From contig DATBFJ010000008.1 of NCBI GenBank assembly GCA_036558545.1, forward strand, positions 1 through 55,066: 55,066 nucleotides of DNA, given 5' to 3'. Below are positions 17,100-25,723 of the stretch, one piece after another (position 1 is the first letter of the stretch; every line of letters begins with the position of its first letter). Origin of the DNA: JALYGJ01 sp036558545. GTDB taxonomy: Bacteria; Chloroflexota; Limnocylindria; Limnocylindrales; CSP1-4. Made by a program: the position numbers and the translations under genes. Below the pieces are notes generated by a model, which had not been told where the DNA came from, did not search any database, and saw only the letters and a list, made by a program, of their open reading frames with translations.

Positions 17100-18626
17100 C
17101 TACTCGGTCAGCGCTGTGCCGCCCGAGAACTGTGAGATGCGGAAGACGACAAACTCGGCTGGCTTGACCGGCGCGATGCCGATCTCGACCACGAGCTGTC
17201 CCGCATCGATGACTTCCTGCGGGTTCGTCTCGGCGTCGCACTTGACGTAGAAGGCCTCGCCGGGAGTTGCCCCGAACAGCGCTCCGTCTCGCCACGTTCG
17301 CACCAGGAAGGCGTTGAGCGTGCGCTTGACGCGCTGCCACAGGTTCATGTCGTTGGGTTCGAAGACAACCCACTGGGTGCCCTCGAGGATCGACTCCTCA
17401 ACGTAGTTGAAGAGGCGGCGCACATTCAGGTAGCGCCACGCGGGATCGCTGGAGAGCGTCCGTGCACCCCACACGCGAATGCCGCGTCCGGGGAAGGTGC
17501 GGATGCAGTTGATGCCGGTCGGATTGAGCTGATCGTGCTCGCCCTTGGTGATCTGCAGCTCGAGTGACAGCGCACCGCGGATCGTCTCGTTGGCAGGTGC
17601 CTTGTGCACGCCGCGCGTCTCGTCGTTGCGTGCCCAGATGCCGGCCATGTGGCCGCTCGGCGGAACGAATATTCCCTGGGACGACACAGGGTCGAGGACC
17701 TTGATCCACGGCCAATAGAGCGTCGCGTACTTGGAGTCATAGGCGACCTTGTCGACGCGCCATTCCTTGACCTGCTGGGCGTTGAGCCCTGGCGGCGCGT
17801 CGAGGATCGCGACGCGGTCGCCCATCAGCTCGCAGTGGGCGATCATCGCCTGCTGTACGGCCTGGACTCCCTCGAGATCGATCATGCCCTTCTGGTAGAC
17901 GGCCATCAGGTCGGGTACCGCGAGCATCGTGACCTCGTCAATTGCCTCGAGGCCGCCGAAGCCGGTCCGGTCTGCCGAGTCGCCGACGTAGTCATCAGGC
18001 GTCAGGCGCATTGGCTTGGCGCCGTCGGCGCCGGCGAGGCTGACCTTGCCGCGGGCAGGAATGCGCTCGAGCGCACCTGCGCTGCCGATCTCCTCGATCT
18101 GGATCAGCTTCGACTGCTCCTTGACCATCGTCACGACGTTGTTCTTGCCGCGCTTGGTCGACACGTTGTCGTAGGTCTCGGTGTCCTTGCCCGGTGCGCT
18201 GACGGTCAGCTTGAATGTGTCATCGGCTGCGTCGGTCGCCTCGGTGACCTCGACGGAGATCTGATTGCCGATCGGGCCGGACTCGAGCGCACTGACTCGA
18301 TAGCCGGAGAGCTTCCCGTCGGCCCTCGTTGCGATCTCGGCGCGCGCCGTCGGCATTGGCGAATCGCCGCCTATGCGCACGACGTAGGCAGAGCCACCGC
18401 CGTTGAGGAAGAAGCCGTACACCGCGTGGGCCAGGTACGAGCCTTCCATGAAGTCGCCGAACGTGGCGACAAACTGCGCCCAATTGGTGATCAGGGTCGG
18501 CGCGTTCGTTGGACCCGTGGCAGCCAAGCCGACAAAAGCGGCGGTTGCTGTTCCCACGCCCTCGATTGGGCGCGACCCGGCCTCGACCTCTTCGACGTAA
18601 ACGCCGGGCGACAGATAGTTCGGCAT
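17100..18626 (-). CDS. Contractile tail sheath protein (Afp2/Cis2 type)
   Basis: A 508-residue protein starting MPNYLSPGVYVEEVEAGSRP at ATG 18626. GGAGG lies 10 nt upstream, so a longer reading to 18695 is not needed. The N-terminal sheath signature, SAYVVRIGG, a variable middle domain and the conserved C-terminal half (GHMAGIWARNDETRGVHKAP, FPGRGIRVWGARTLSSDP, YLNVRRLFNYVEES, PAEFVVFRISQ) are all present. This is the only sheath gene, unlike Afp/PVC with three. It is first in the leftward operon and divergent from the Pvc16-like gene. Confidence 0.95.
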   Translation of the reverse strand: MPNYLSPGVYVEEVEAGSRPIEGVGTATAAFVGLAATGPTNAPTLITNWAQFVATFGDFMEGSYLAHAVYGFFLNGGGSAYVVRIGGDSPMPTARAEIATRADGKLSGYRVSALESGPIGNQISVEVTEATDAADDTFKLTVSAPGKDTETYDNVSTKRGKNNVVTMVKEQSKLIQIEEIGSAGALERIPARGKVSLAGADGAKPMRLTPDDYVGDSADRTGFGGLEAIDEVTMLAVPDLMAVYQKGMIDLEGVQAVQQAMIAHCELMGDRVAILDAPPGLNAQQVKEWRVDKVAYDSKYATLYWPWIKVLDPVSSQGIFVPPSGHMAGIWARNDETRGVHKAPANETIRGALSLELQITKGEHDQLNPTGINCIRTFPGRGIRVWGARTLSSDPAWRYLNVRRLFNYVEESILEGTQWVVFEPNDMNLWQRVKRTLNAFLVRTWRDGALFGATPGEAFYVKCDAETNPQEVIDAGQLVVEIGIAPVKPAEFVVFRISQFSGGTALTE

Positions 18627-18816
18627 CTCAGTGATGTCCTCCGGATGTGCAGAGCGGACGCAGCCGAGGCTGATCTCGCGCGCGTGCCGCCACAAGGCGC
18701 AAGTGGTCCGTCAAAGAGGAACGTGCGTCTGCCCGATCGGGCACGGGTCGTTGCCCACTTGGATGCCCGGCTTTGGGTTGTCGGACGCCTCGCGCGCGTA
18801 GAGCCTCGACCGCGCG
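18627..18816. promoter_or_regulatory. Divergent intergenic region between the two eCIS operons
   Basis: These 190 bp separate the sheath gene (leftward) from the Pvc16-like gene (rightward) and must hold both operon promoters. A perfect 14-bp palindrome lies in the middle. I see no convincing sigma-70 -10/-35 pair; the region is GC-rich throughout. Confidence 0.6.
18730..18743. promoter_or_regulatory. Perfect 14-bp palindrome TGCCCGATCGGGCA, candidate operator
   Basis: The palindrome sits ~104 bp from the sheath start and ~74 bp from the Pvc16-like start, placing it well for coordinate control. It is not followed by T and is better explained as a dyad for a dimeric DNA-binding protein than as a hairpin. 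The BTAD regulator or the LuxR protein would be natural candidates (inference). Confidence 0.4.
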
Positions 18817-19557
18817 ATGATCCAAGACGTCGACGAGTCCCTGCGCGCCCTGGTCAAGCGCGATGCGCTCAACGGATCGGGGGTCGATGTTGCCTTCGAT
18901 GCGCCTACGCGAGAGTGGGTAGCCAAGCGCAACGCGCCCGTTGTGGACATGTACTTGTACGACATCCGCGAGGACACATCGCGGCGCCAAACAGCGTGGG
19001 AGGACGTGCGCGACGAGACGGGCCGTGTCACGGGGCGACGCCTGCCACCGCGCCGCTATCGCCTGTCCTATCTGGTGACCGCCTGGACGCAACGGCCCGA
19101 GGACGAGCATCGCCTGCTGTCGTCGATGCTCGCCTGTTTCGTCCAGAACGAGTACATGCCCGCCGATCTCCTGTCTGGAACTCTCGAGGGAGACGAAACC
19201 CCGGTGCTCATCACGGTCGCCCTCCCGCCCGAGCAGGACCGATCCATCGCCGACACGTGGTCGGCCCTGGGCGGCGAGCTGAAACCCTCCCTCGATCTCG
19301 TCGTCACTGCACCCTTGAACGTACCGCGCACGATCGCGGCGGGCCCACCGGTCCTGGAGCAACCGCGACTCGTGATCCTTGGACAAGAGAACGCCCAGGC
19401 CGGACCGAAGCGGGGCAAGGGCGCTTCTGCCGGCGTAGCCCGACAGCCGGCAGCGATCGCCACGGAGGGTTCAACGGTCCCTGATGAAACGGTCGTCGCG
19501 GGCAGCGACGCTCAGTCCGGCCGCCATATCAGGGTTCGGCAGCTTCCGAGTCGATGA
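18817..19557 (+). CDS. eCIS tube/sheath terminator, Pvc16/DUF4255 family (Afp16 type)
   Basis: A 246-residue protein. The N-terminal ~175 residues match DUF4255/Pvc16_N: MIQDVDESLRALVKRDAL, VVDMYLYDIREDTSRRQTAW, PPRRYRLSYLVTAWTQRPEDE, HRLLSSMLACFVQNEYMPAD, LSLDLVVTAP-like end. A basic, Ala/Gly-rich C-terminal tail follows. Afp16 caps the tube and ends polymerisation, setting particle length. It is translationally coupled (ATGA) to the AAA+ ATPase gene. The Shine-Dalgarno is weak. Confidence 0.9.
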   Translation: MIQDVDESLRALVKRDALNGSGVDVAFDAPTREWVAKRNAPVVDMYLYDIREDTSRRQTAWEDVRDETGRVTGRRLPPRRYRLSYLVTAWTQRPEDEHRLLSSMLACFVQNEYMPADLLSGTLEGDETPVLITVALPPEQDRSIADTWSALGGELKPSLDLVVTAPLNVPRTIAAGPPVLEQPRLVILGQENAQAGPKRGKGASAGVARQPAAIATEGSTVPDETVVAGSDAQSGRHIRVRQLPSR

Positions 19558-21671
19558 CTGTCGCCGAGCCTGAGTCCGTCAGCCGCGAGCAGGTGTCGGC
19601 AGCCCACCTGCGACTCCGGATGGGCTCTATCGAGCGACGAGTAGCTGCCGCAGTCGAGCGACGAAGGCATCGAGACACCGAGCCGGACGATCCGTTCCGC
19701 GGTCTGCATATTTCGCCGACCAAAGCCGACGAGATTCTTGAAGCGAGACCGATTCCTGAGATCAATGCCGACGCGGACGAGGACGTCGCGGCCATCGAGC
19801 AATGGGCCGACACGATCCCTGATTCGGCCAGCGCGCTGCGCTTGCGCAGTCTTGAAGGTGCCTTCGATCTCGACCGGGCTGAAACTGAGCTGCTGCTGAT
19901 TGCGCTGGCGCCGGACGTGGATGCCCGCTTCGAGAAGCTCTACGGCTACCTCAACGACGACGTGACGCGGCGCCGCGCCACCGTGGGCCTCGCTTTTGAG
20001 TTGCTCGGTATGTCGACATTCGATCCAGGCAGCCGACACCGTTTGTCGACCGCAGGAGCGTTGGTCGGTCGCGGGCTGTTACTGGTGGAGGATGTCGACC
20101 GGCCGTTTCTCGGCAGGACGCTGCGTGTTCCGGATCGGGTGACCTCATTTCTACTCGGAGACGAGGAGCATGAGCGTGAACTGGGCAGGCTCGTCGACGA
20201 CATGGCGCCCGATCTTCACAGCGCGTCCGCTGCCCTGGCGCGTGCCGTGGCGTCCGGAACACGGCTGTGCTACGTCCACGAAGTGGCCGGCTCATCGGGC
20301 CGAACAACAGCGCTCGCCAGCATCGCATTCACCAGTGTTGGCCGCTTCGCTGTCGATCTCACCCGCCTGAGTGCGCTCGGCGCAGCCGAAACGGTCGCGC
20401 TGATGCGGCAGGCCGTCGTGGAGGCTCGCCTGCGCTGGTCAGTTCTGGTGGCTGGGCCGGTTGACGCACTGGTCGATCGATCGCTGGACGCCATCGCGGT
20501 CCTTGCCGACTCTGGCTGGCCGGCCGTTCTGTATGGATCCGTTACATGGGAGCCGCGCTGGGCCAGGGCCGTCCCGTTTCAAACCGACGCTCCCGTGCCT
20601 GACGGCGAACAACGCGGTCGCCTCTGGAGTTCAGCACTCCGGCGGCGCGACGCGGCAACCGCCAACGGTCACCTTGCGGCGCTCCTGGAGGGCACGAACG
20701 CCTTCCATCTGACGCAACCGCAGATCGATCGTGCCGTCGAGTCGGCGTTCCTCGTTGCGACCGCGGAAAATGCGGACCTGGCGAGCAGACACCTCCAGGC
20801 CGGCGCTCGTCTGCAGAACGCGGCAGGGCTCGAGCAGCGTGCGACCCGCATCGAGCCGCGAGCCGACTGGGGCGACCTCGTCGTGCCGATGGACGTGAGC
20901 CGTCAGCTAAGTGAACTCGCGGGTCGTGCACGTCATCGCGACCAGGTACTGGGTGGCTGGCGGATGGGCGGACGGTCCGTGCGCGGACGCGGCATAACGG
21001 CCCTGTTTGCGGGTGAGTCAGGCACGGGCAAGACCTTGTCTGCCGAGGTCATCGCCCACGAACTGGGCCTCGATCTGTACGTCATCGACCTCTCGACCGT
21101 CGTCGACAAGTACATCGGCGAGACGGAGAAGAACCTGGACCGGATCTTCACCGAGGCAGACCGCGTCAACGGCGTGCTCTTGTTCGACGAGGCCGACGCG
21201 ATCTTTGGCAAACGTTCCGAGGTCCGTGACGCCCGCGACCGGTACGCGAACGTCGAAGTCGCCTATCTACTCCAGCGCATGGAGCGCTTCGACGGCCTCG
21301 CGGTCCTGACCACGAACTTGCGTGCCAACCTGGATGAGTCATTCACGCGACGTCTTGATGTACTCGTCGATTTCCCGGCGCCAGACCGCGACGCTCGCCT
21401 CGCTCTGTGGCGCATGCATCTGCCCGCCCATCTTCCCCAGGCCGACGAGCTCGACCTCGAGTTCCTCGCGGATCGCTTCTCCCTGTCGGGCGGAAACATC
21501 CGCAACATCTGCCTGACGGCCGCGTTCCTGGCCGCGGACGATGGCGAGCCCGTGACGATGAAGCACCTGATCCAGGGGACTGGCCGTGAGTACCGCAAGC
21601 TGGGTCGGCTGACCCTCGAGTCTGAATTTGGGCGATATCACGCGTTGGTGCCGGAGCGGCCCGTCTCGTGA
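19554..21671 (+). CDS. eCIS AAA+ ATPase (Afp15/Cis15 type)
   Basis: A 705-residue protein. The N-terminal ~400 residues hold a helical/winged-helix region and a degenerate AAA-like domain. The C-terminal AAA+ domain has Walker A GESGTGKT (487-494), Walker B LLFDEADAIFG (Asp-Glu 545-546), a second-region-of-homology stretch (LTTNLRANLDESFTRR) and sensor-2 helix (FSLSGGNIRNICLTAAFLA). Every eCIS locus of this lineage carries such an ATPase; it is thought to aid assembly or cargo handling. It overlaps the Pvc16-like gene upstream and the 1351-residue gene downstream by 4 nt each, so the three are co-translated. Confidence 0.92.
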   Translation: MTVAEPESVSREQVSAAHLRLRMGSIERRVAAAVERRRHRDTEPDDPFRGLHISPTKADEILEARPIPEINADADEDVAAIEQWADTIPDSASALRLRSLEGAFDLDRAETELLLIALAPDVDARFEKLYGYLNDDVTRRRATVGLAFELLGMSTFDPGSRHRLSTAGALVGRGLLLVEDVDRPFLGRTLRVPDRVTSFLLGDEEHERELGRLVDDMAPDLHSASAALARAVASGTRLCYVHEVAGSSGRTTALASIAFTSVGRFAVDLTRLSALGAAETVALMRQAVVEARLRWSVLVAGPVDALVDRSLDAIAVLADSGWPAVLYGSVTWEPRWARAVPFQTDAPVPDGEQRGRLWSSALRRRDAATANGHLAALLEGTNAFHLTQPQIDRAVESAFLVATAENADLASRHLQAGARLQNAAGLEQRATRIEPRADWGDLVVPMDVSRQLSELAGRARHRDQVLGGWRMGGRSVRGRGITALFAGESGTGKTLSAEVIAHELGLDLYVIDLSTVVDKYIGETEKNLDRIFTEADRVNGVLLFDEADAIFGKRSEVRDARDRYANVEVAYLLQRMERFDGLAVLTTNLRANLDESFTRRLDVLVDFPAPDRDARLALWRMHLPAHLPQADELDLEFLADRFSLSGGNIRNICLTAAFLAADDGEPVTMKHLIQGTGREYRKLGRLTLESEFGRYHALVPERPVS

Positions 21672-24600
21672 GTGCGCCGACGAAGGTCGCCGACGAGCGC
21701 GAGCAAAGGCACGACGAACGACGGGATTCGCCACGAACGGATTCCCCTTCTCCAAGCGAGGATGTGTCGCCGACCCACGCCGTGGTCATCGATGTGCAAC
21801 AGAAGGCCGGCAATCAGGCGGTTTCCGGAGCGCTGTCAGGTGGCCGCGGCATACAGCGGGCACCGAATGGCGAGGACCCGAAAACGTCGGGAATGGCCCA
21901 CGCTCCAACGCTCGACAACGCCGGCGGAGTAGCCACTGCTCCGACCCTGCCACCTGGCGGAGAAGGAGCGGCCCCGGCGCCTGAGAACGGTCCCGCCCAC
22001 GCCGGAACGGGTCCGGTCAGCGGACCAACAGGTGGTGGCGCACCCGGCGGCGGGGCACCAGGCGGCGGGCCACCAGGCGGCGGCGCACCAGGCGGTGGTG
22101 GCGCACCCGGAATGCCCATGTTCGCCAACGTCAAGCCTGGCGTCTGGAAGGACATCAGGGCGGTTCCGGCAACGCCCGGCGACGCCGACGATGCGTACGA
22201 CGATGACCCGCGGGACGTGATCCGCGCGCCAAATGAGCAGTGGCATTACGACGCATGGCGACATCAGAAAGGTCCCAAGTCCAAGGAAGAAGAGGATGAC
22301 GACCCGCCGAAGGTCTTCAAGGTGGGGCGAACTTTTTATGTCGCTCCGGATCACGACGGTCCCGCCACCGAGCTGCCGAGCTATTCGGCCGAAGGCAACG
22401 TGGGGATGGGACAGCCCCTGACCGGAGGCGCGAAGGCCGGCCAGAAACCAGTCCAAGAGGGCCCGGCCGGCTCGACTCGACAACCGCCGCTGAAGGACGC
22501 GTATGTGAGCGGCGTACCCGTCGATCCGAAAGGTCGGACGCAGGTTGCCAAGCCGATCGATGAGGCCGCCGTCAACGACGCCATAGCGGCAAATCCGGAC
22601 AAGGTGATCAGGAGCCACAACGAGGCGTGGCATGGCGACGCCTACCGAGCTGATGCCGGCCAGGGCCCTGTGCCAAAGGCTTACAAGGTCGGCGAGCTGG
22701 TAGTGATCGCTCCCGACCATCCCGCCCAGGGAGGCAAGCGCCTCGACGGAGGCGGCGCTGGCGGCGGTGGCACGGGTGGCGCTCCGACGACTGCGGCGCC
22801 GACCGGCAGCCCAGCGCCCGGCTCTGACCTGGGGAGCGTGCTCAACCCGATCGAGATACCAACAGATCCCAAGGCCAAGGCCGATCTGCTCAAGGATCCA
22901 ATCAAAGGACCAGCCGCCAAACGTCAGATTGACGCCCAGAACGATCGCGAACGCGCCCAGTTCATGGCCAAGGCCAAGAAGGGGCTCGAGGAGAAGCGCA
23001 ACGAATCGGCGGTCGAGGCGCCGATTCCCAAGGCGATGTCGACGATCGCACCGGCGCCGATCAACCCCGAGCTCGAGGGAGATATCCCGCATAACCAGAC
23101 CGTTCGGGCCGACGACGACAGCGCGGAGATTGAGACAGAAACCAAGTCGACCAAGTGGGGTCGACAGGGTGCCAACGCGACCCGCACTGAAACGACGGAG
23201 AACAAGAAGCAGAGCGGTAGCACTACCGAAACCAAGACCGACACAAAGCAGTGGAGCATGGGCGCGGGCGGCGTCGGCAAGGAGTCGAAGCAGCGCGAAG
23301 AGACGGCCACGCCTGATGCGACAAAGGTGACCGAGAAGTCATCCAAGACCAACGTCAACCTCAAGGGTTTGACGCTGACCAACACCGATGTGACAGAGCA
23401 GGGCAAGGGAACAAGCGCGGACCCTGCCGACCCGGACTCCGCCAAGAGATCGAGAACGACGCGTCAGAGTTCAGTGAACCTCGGGCCCGGCGGCGCGGAG
23501 GCGAACAAATCGATCACTCATGAGACCGCCGGCGGCACCAAGGCCGAAGCCAAGGGCAGCGTCAAGGCAGGACCTGACGGCCTTGAGGCGACGGGCACTG
23601 GCAGCATGACGACGAAGAGCGGGTTCAACGGCCATCTGTCCGTTTCGGGCAAACACAACGTCGTCGCCGGCGATCCGCGCAAGCTCGAGAACGGCACGTT
23701 CGCCGTCGATTTCACGGTCGTCGATGAGAAGGGAGCAGAGATCGGCGGCGGATGGAGCAAACCCGGTGGCGGTGGACCGTCGGTCAGCTTTACAGCTGGT
23801 CACAGCAGTGCGAATGCAGAGTTCGCGACGAGAGTGTTCAAGACAGAGGCCGAGGCAAAGGCCTTCCAGCTCACGGCCGCTTTCCAGGTTTCGCACGAGC
23901 TGGATTCGATCGAGAAGGCGAAGTCCGTTGAAGGCGCACTGGCCATGAAGGAGGGCGAGTCGGCTGGCTCGTCGCAGACCGATACAAACAGTCTGGGTGG
24001 GTCGGTCTCGCTCGAGGGTGCCGAAATCGGCGTGGCCTGGTCGGATGCAGTGACGCGTGGCCTGACGATCAAGAGGATGGGCGGCACTCGCGTTCAAGTC
24101 ACACCATCGATCTCAGAGAAAAAGGTGCTCGCCGCCAGCATCAGCGCCTTTGGTCAGTTCGGGAACACCAAGAGTCAGACTGAGATCGATGCCTTCGCGA
24201 TCACGTTCGAATTCGACCTGGCGAAAGAGGACGCCAAGGAAGCGTTCAAACGGTACGCCAAGAGCGGCTTCCCCCCGCCTGTCCCGCCCGCAGCGAAGTG
24301 GGTCAATACCACGACCGGCCACCAGCTCCAGGACGACGACGTGTATAGCTTCGCCCACGTCGGCAAGATTGGATGGGGCGAGAAAGCCTGGCAACAGACC
24401 GTGGTCGACGAGACCGGGACTCACTCGACCGCGGGAGGTGGCAAGTCCGAGACGGTGGATCTTGGCTGGGCAAGGCACATCACGCGAGACAAGAACCGGC
24501 ACTACGAGGCGCAGATAACCGGCCACGTGGAAAACGGAAAGGCCACGGACTTCACAGGGCAGATAACGGTCGGTGGTGAGGACGCCGAGTTCACCCGGGA

Positions 24601-25723
24601 CAAGTTCGCCGAGATCTTCATCGACAAGAACCGCTCGAAACAGGATGTGACAACCTCCGGCGAGTGGACACTGAGTGCCGACATCGATCCAAAGGCATTC
24701 GAGAAGATGGCCGAGCTCAATCCGGACATGAAGAAGGCGAAGACCCGCGAAGAGCAGCTGAAGATCTACAGCGAGATGGCGAAAGCCGGGGGAGCCCACA
24801 TGATCAGGGGCCAGGTCGGCGAGAGTGGCAGGAAGCTCGCCTGGAACCTGGAGCTGAAGGGCGATCCCAACTTCCCGGGCGCCGCCGGCCGCGATGCGTT
24901 GAATGCACAGCTGGCCAAGCTCCGGGACCAGCTGAAGTCCAAACCATCGAACGCAGGGGCAGTCGCGGCTGAAGCGAAAGACGCGATCACCGCCCTCAAC
25001 AAGCGCCTGGACGCGGTCAAGGACACCACCAAATACACGGATCTGCCCGATGAGCTTCGCCAGGAGCAGGTGGACCTCATCAAGGATCACATTGCCAAGT
25101 TCGAGTCTGTGAGGCACCAGGCGATATCCGCCGCAACACAGACCGTGGAGAAAGAGGACTTGACCCAGACCCTTAATCGTGCCTCAAGTGGTCGCGGCTA
25201 CGACCAACCGAACAAAGACGATCGCGAGGTCGCCCAGCTACGCGACAAGAACAAGATCCACACGGTCGAGATCTCCGCGCTCGAGAAGGAGATCCTGGGC
25301 ACCGCCAAGATCGTCAGCAGGATGTTCGGCGGTGGCACGAGCGTTCGCTGGGGAGAGGGTGTCAAGAAGGAGATCTACCTCGAGCACAACACCAACGCCA
25401 AGAATGCACTGGCGATGGCCCGCAACATGGATGAGCGTCTCAAGGCTTCGGCTCAGAAGGTCCGCGAGATCCAGGACAAGTGGAACGCGGAAACCGACCC
25501 GAAAGCGAACCTGGCCAACCTGAGAGCGCTCGAGGCGGCGCTCATGGACCAGATCAAGATCATGGACGTCCAGCTGGAGAGCCTGCGCGATGCCGCCCGG
25601 GAGGCGTACATCGTCACCAGCGACGCCGCGATCGGGCACGACTGGAACTTCTACAAGATCATCAAGGTTGACGGTGCGGCCCGCGCACTCGCGATCAGCG
25701 GATTGACCGACGACGATCTTTAG
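21668..25723 (+). CDS. 1351-residue putative eCIS cargo/accessory protein with GNQAV...QRAP leader
   Basis: No overall family is recognised. Visible parts: a charged leader with QQKAGNQAV (44-52) and IQRAP (62-66); a Gly/Pro/Ala collagen-like tract (~98-148); two related ~45-residue units (183-229 and 312-351) with the pattern VIRxxNExWHxDAxR...KVG...APDH; a second Gly tract (~360-370); a central Lys/Thr/Gly-rich beta-repeat region (~470-850); and a helical, probably coiled-coil C-terminus (~1000-1340). The AGNxAV...QR leader is characteristic, as I recall, of proteins linked to DUF4157/eCIS. No transmembrane segment is seen, which argues against a standard tape measure. GTG start, GTGA overlap with the ATPase gene. 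Cargo or toxin status is inference; a length-determining role is an alternative. Confidence 0.6.
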   Translation: MSAPTKVADEREQRHDERRDSPRTDSPSPSEDVSPTHAVVIDVQQKAGNQAVSGALSGGRGIQRAPNGEDPKTSGMAHAPTLDNAGGVATAPTLPPGGEGAAPAPENGPAHAGTGPVSGPTGGGAPGGGAPGGGPPGGGAPGGGGAPGMPMFANVKPGVWKDIRAVPATPGDADDAYDDDPRDVIRAPNEQWHYDAWRHQKGPKSKEEEDDDPPKVFKVGRTFYVAPDHDGPATELPSYSAEGNVGMGQPLTGGAKAGQKPVQEGPAGSTRQPPLKDAYVSGVPVDPKGRTQVAKPIDEAAVNDAIAANPDKVIRSHNEAWHGDAYRADAGQGPVPKAYKVGELVVIAPDHPAQGGKRLDGGGAGGGGTGGAPTTAAPTGSPAPGSDLGSVLNPIEIPTDPKAKADLLKDPIKGPAAKRQIDAQNDRERAQFMAKAKKGLEEKRNESAVEAPIPKAMSTIAPAPINPELEGDIPHNQTVRADDDSAEIETETKSTKWGRQGANATRTETTENKKQSGSTTETKTDTKQWSMGAGGVGKESKQREETATPDATKVTEKSSKTNVNLKGLTLTNTDVTEQGKGTSADPADPDSAKRSRTTRQSSVNLGPGGAEANKSITHETAGGTKAEAKGSVKAGPDGLEATGTGSMTTKSGFNGHLSVSGKHNVVAGDPRKLENGTFAVDFTVVDEKGAEIGGGWSKPGGGGPSVSFTAGHSSANAEFATRVFKTEAEAKAFQLTAAFQVSHELDSIEKAKSVEGALAMKEGESAGSSQTDTNSLGGSVSLEGAEIGVAWSDAVTRGLTIKRMGGTRVQVTPSISEKKVLAASISAFGQFGNTKSQTEIDAFAITFEFDLAKEDAKEAFKRYAKSGFPPPVPPAAKWVNTTTGHQLQDDDVYSFAHVGKIGWGEKAWQQTVVDETGTHSTAGGGKSETVDLGWARHITRDKNRHYEAQITGHVENGKATDFTGQITVGGEDAEFTRDKFAEIFIDKNRSKQDVTTSGEWTLSADIDPKAFEKMAELNPDMKKAKTREEQLKIYSEMAKAGGAHMIRGQVGESGRKLAWNLELKGDPNFPGAAGRDALNAQLAKLRDQLKSKPSNAGAVAAEAKDAITALNKRLDAVKDTTKYTDLPDELRQEQVDLIKDHIAKFESVRHQAISAATQTVEKEDLTQTLNRASSGRGYDQPNKDDREVAQLRDKNKIHTVEISALEKEILGTAKIVSRMFGGGTSVRWGEGVKKEIYLEHNTNAKNALAMARNMDERLKASAQKVREIQDKWNAETDPKANLANLRALEAALMDQIKIMDVQLESLRDAAREAYIVTSDAAIGHDWNFYKIIKVDGAARALAISGLTDDDL

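Noticed and set aside
17604..19484. A 626-codon plus-strand frame across the sheath gene and the divergent promoter.
   Set aside because: Sheath motifs are clear on the minus strand and Pvc16 motifs in another plus frame; this frame has neither domains nor a start signal.
8143..25723. Interpretation as a prophage or a type VI secretion system.
   Set aside because: No capsid, terminase, portal, integrase or lysis genes for a phage; no TssJLM membrane complex, TssA or ClpV-type ATPase for a T6SS. Pvc16, DUF4157 and the Afp15-like ATPase point to eCIS.
21668..25723. Tape-measure protein.
   Set aside because: Not excluded, but the protein lacks hydrophobic segments and long uninterrupted helices over most of its length and carries the cargo-type leader, so cargo is the better working call.
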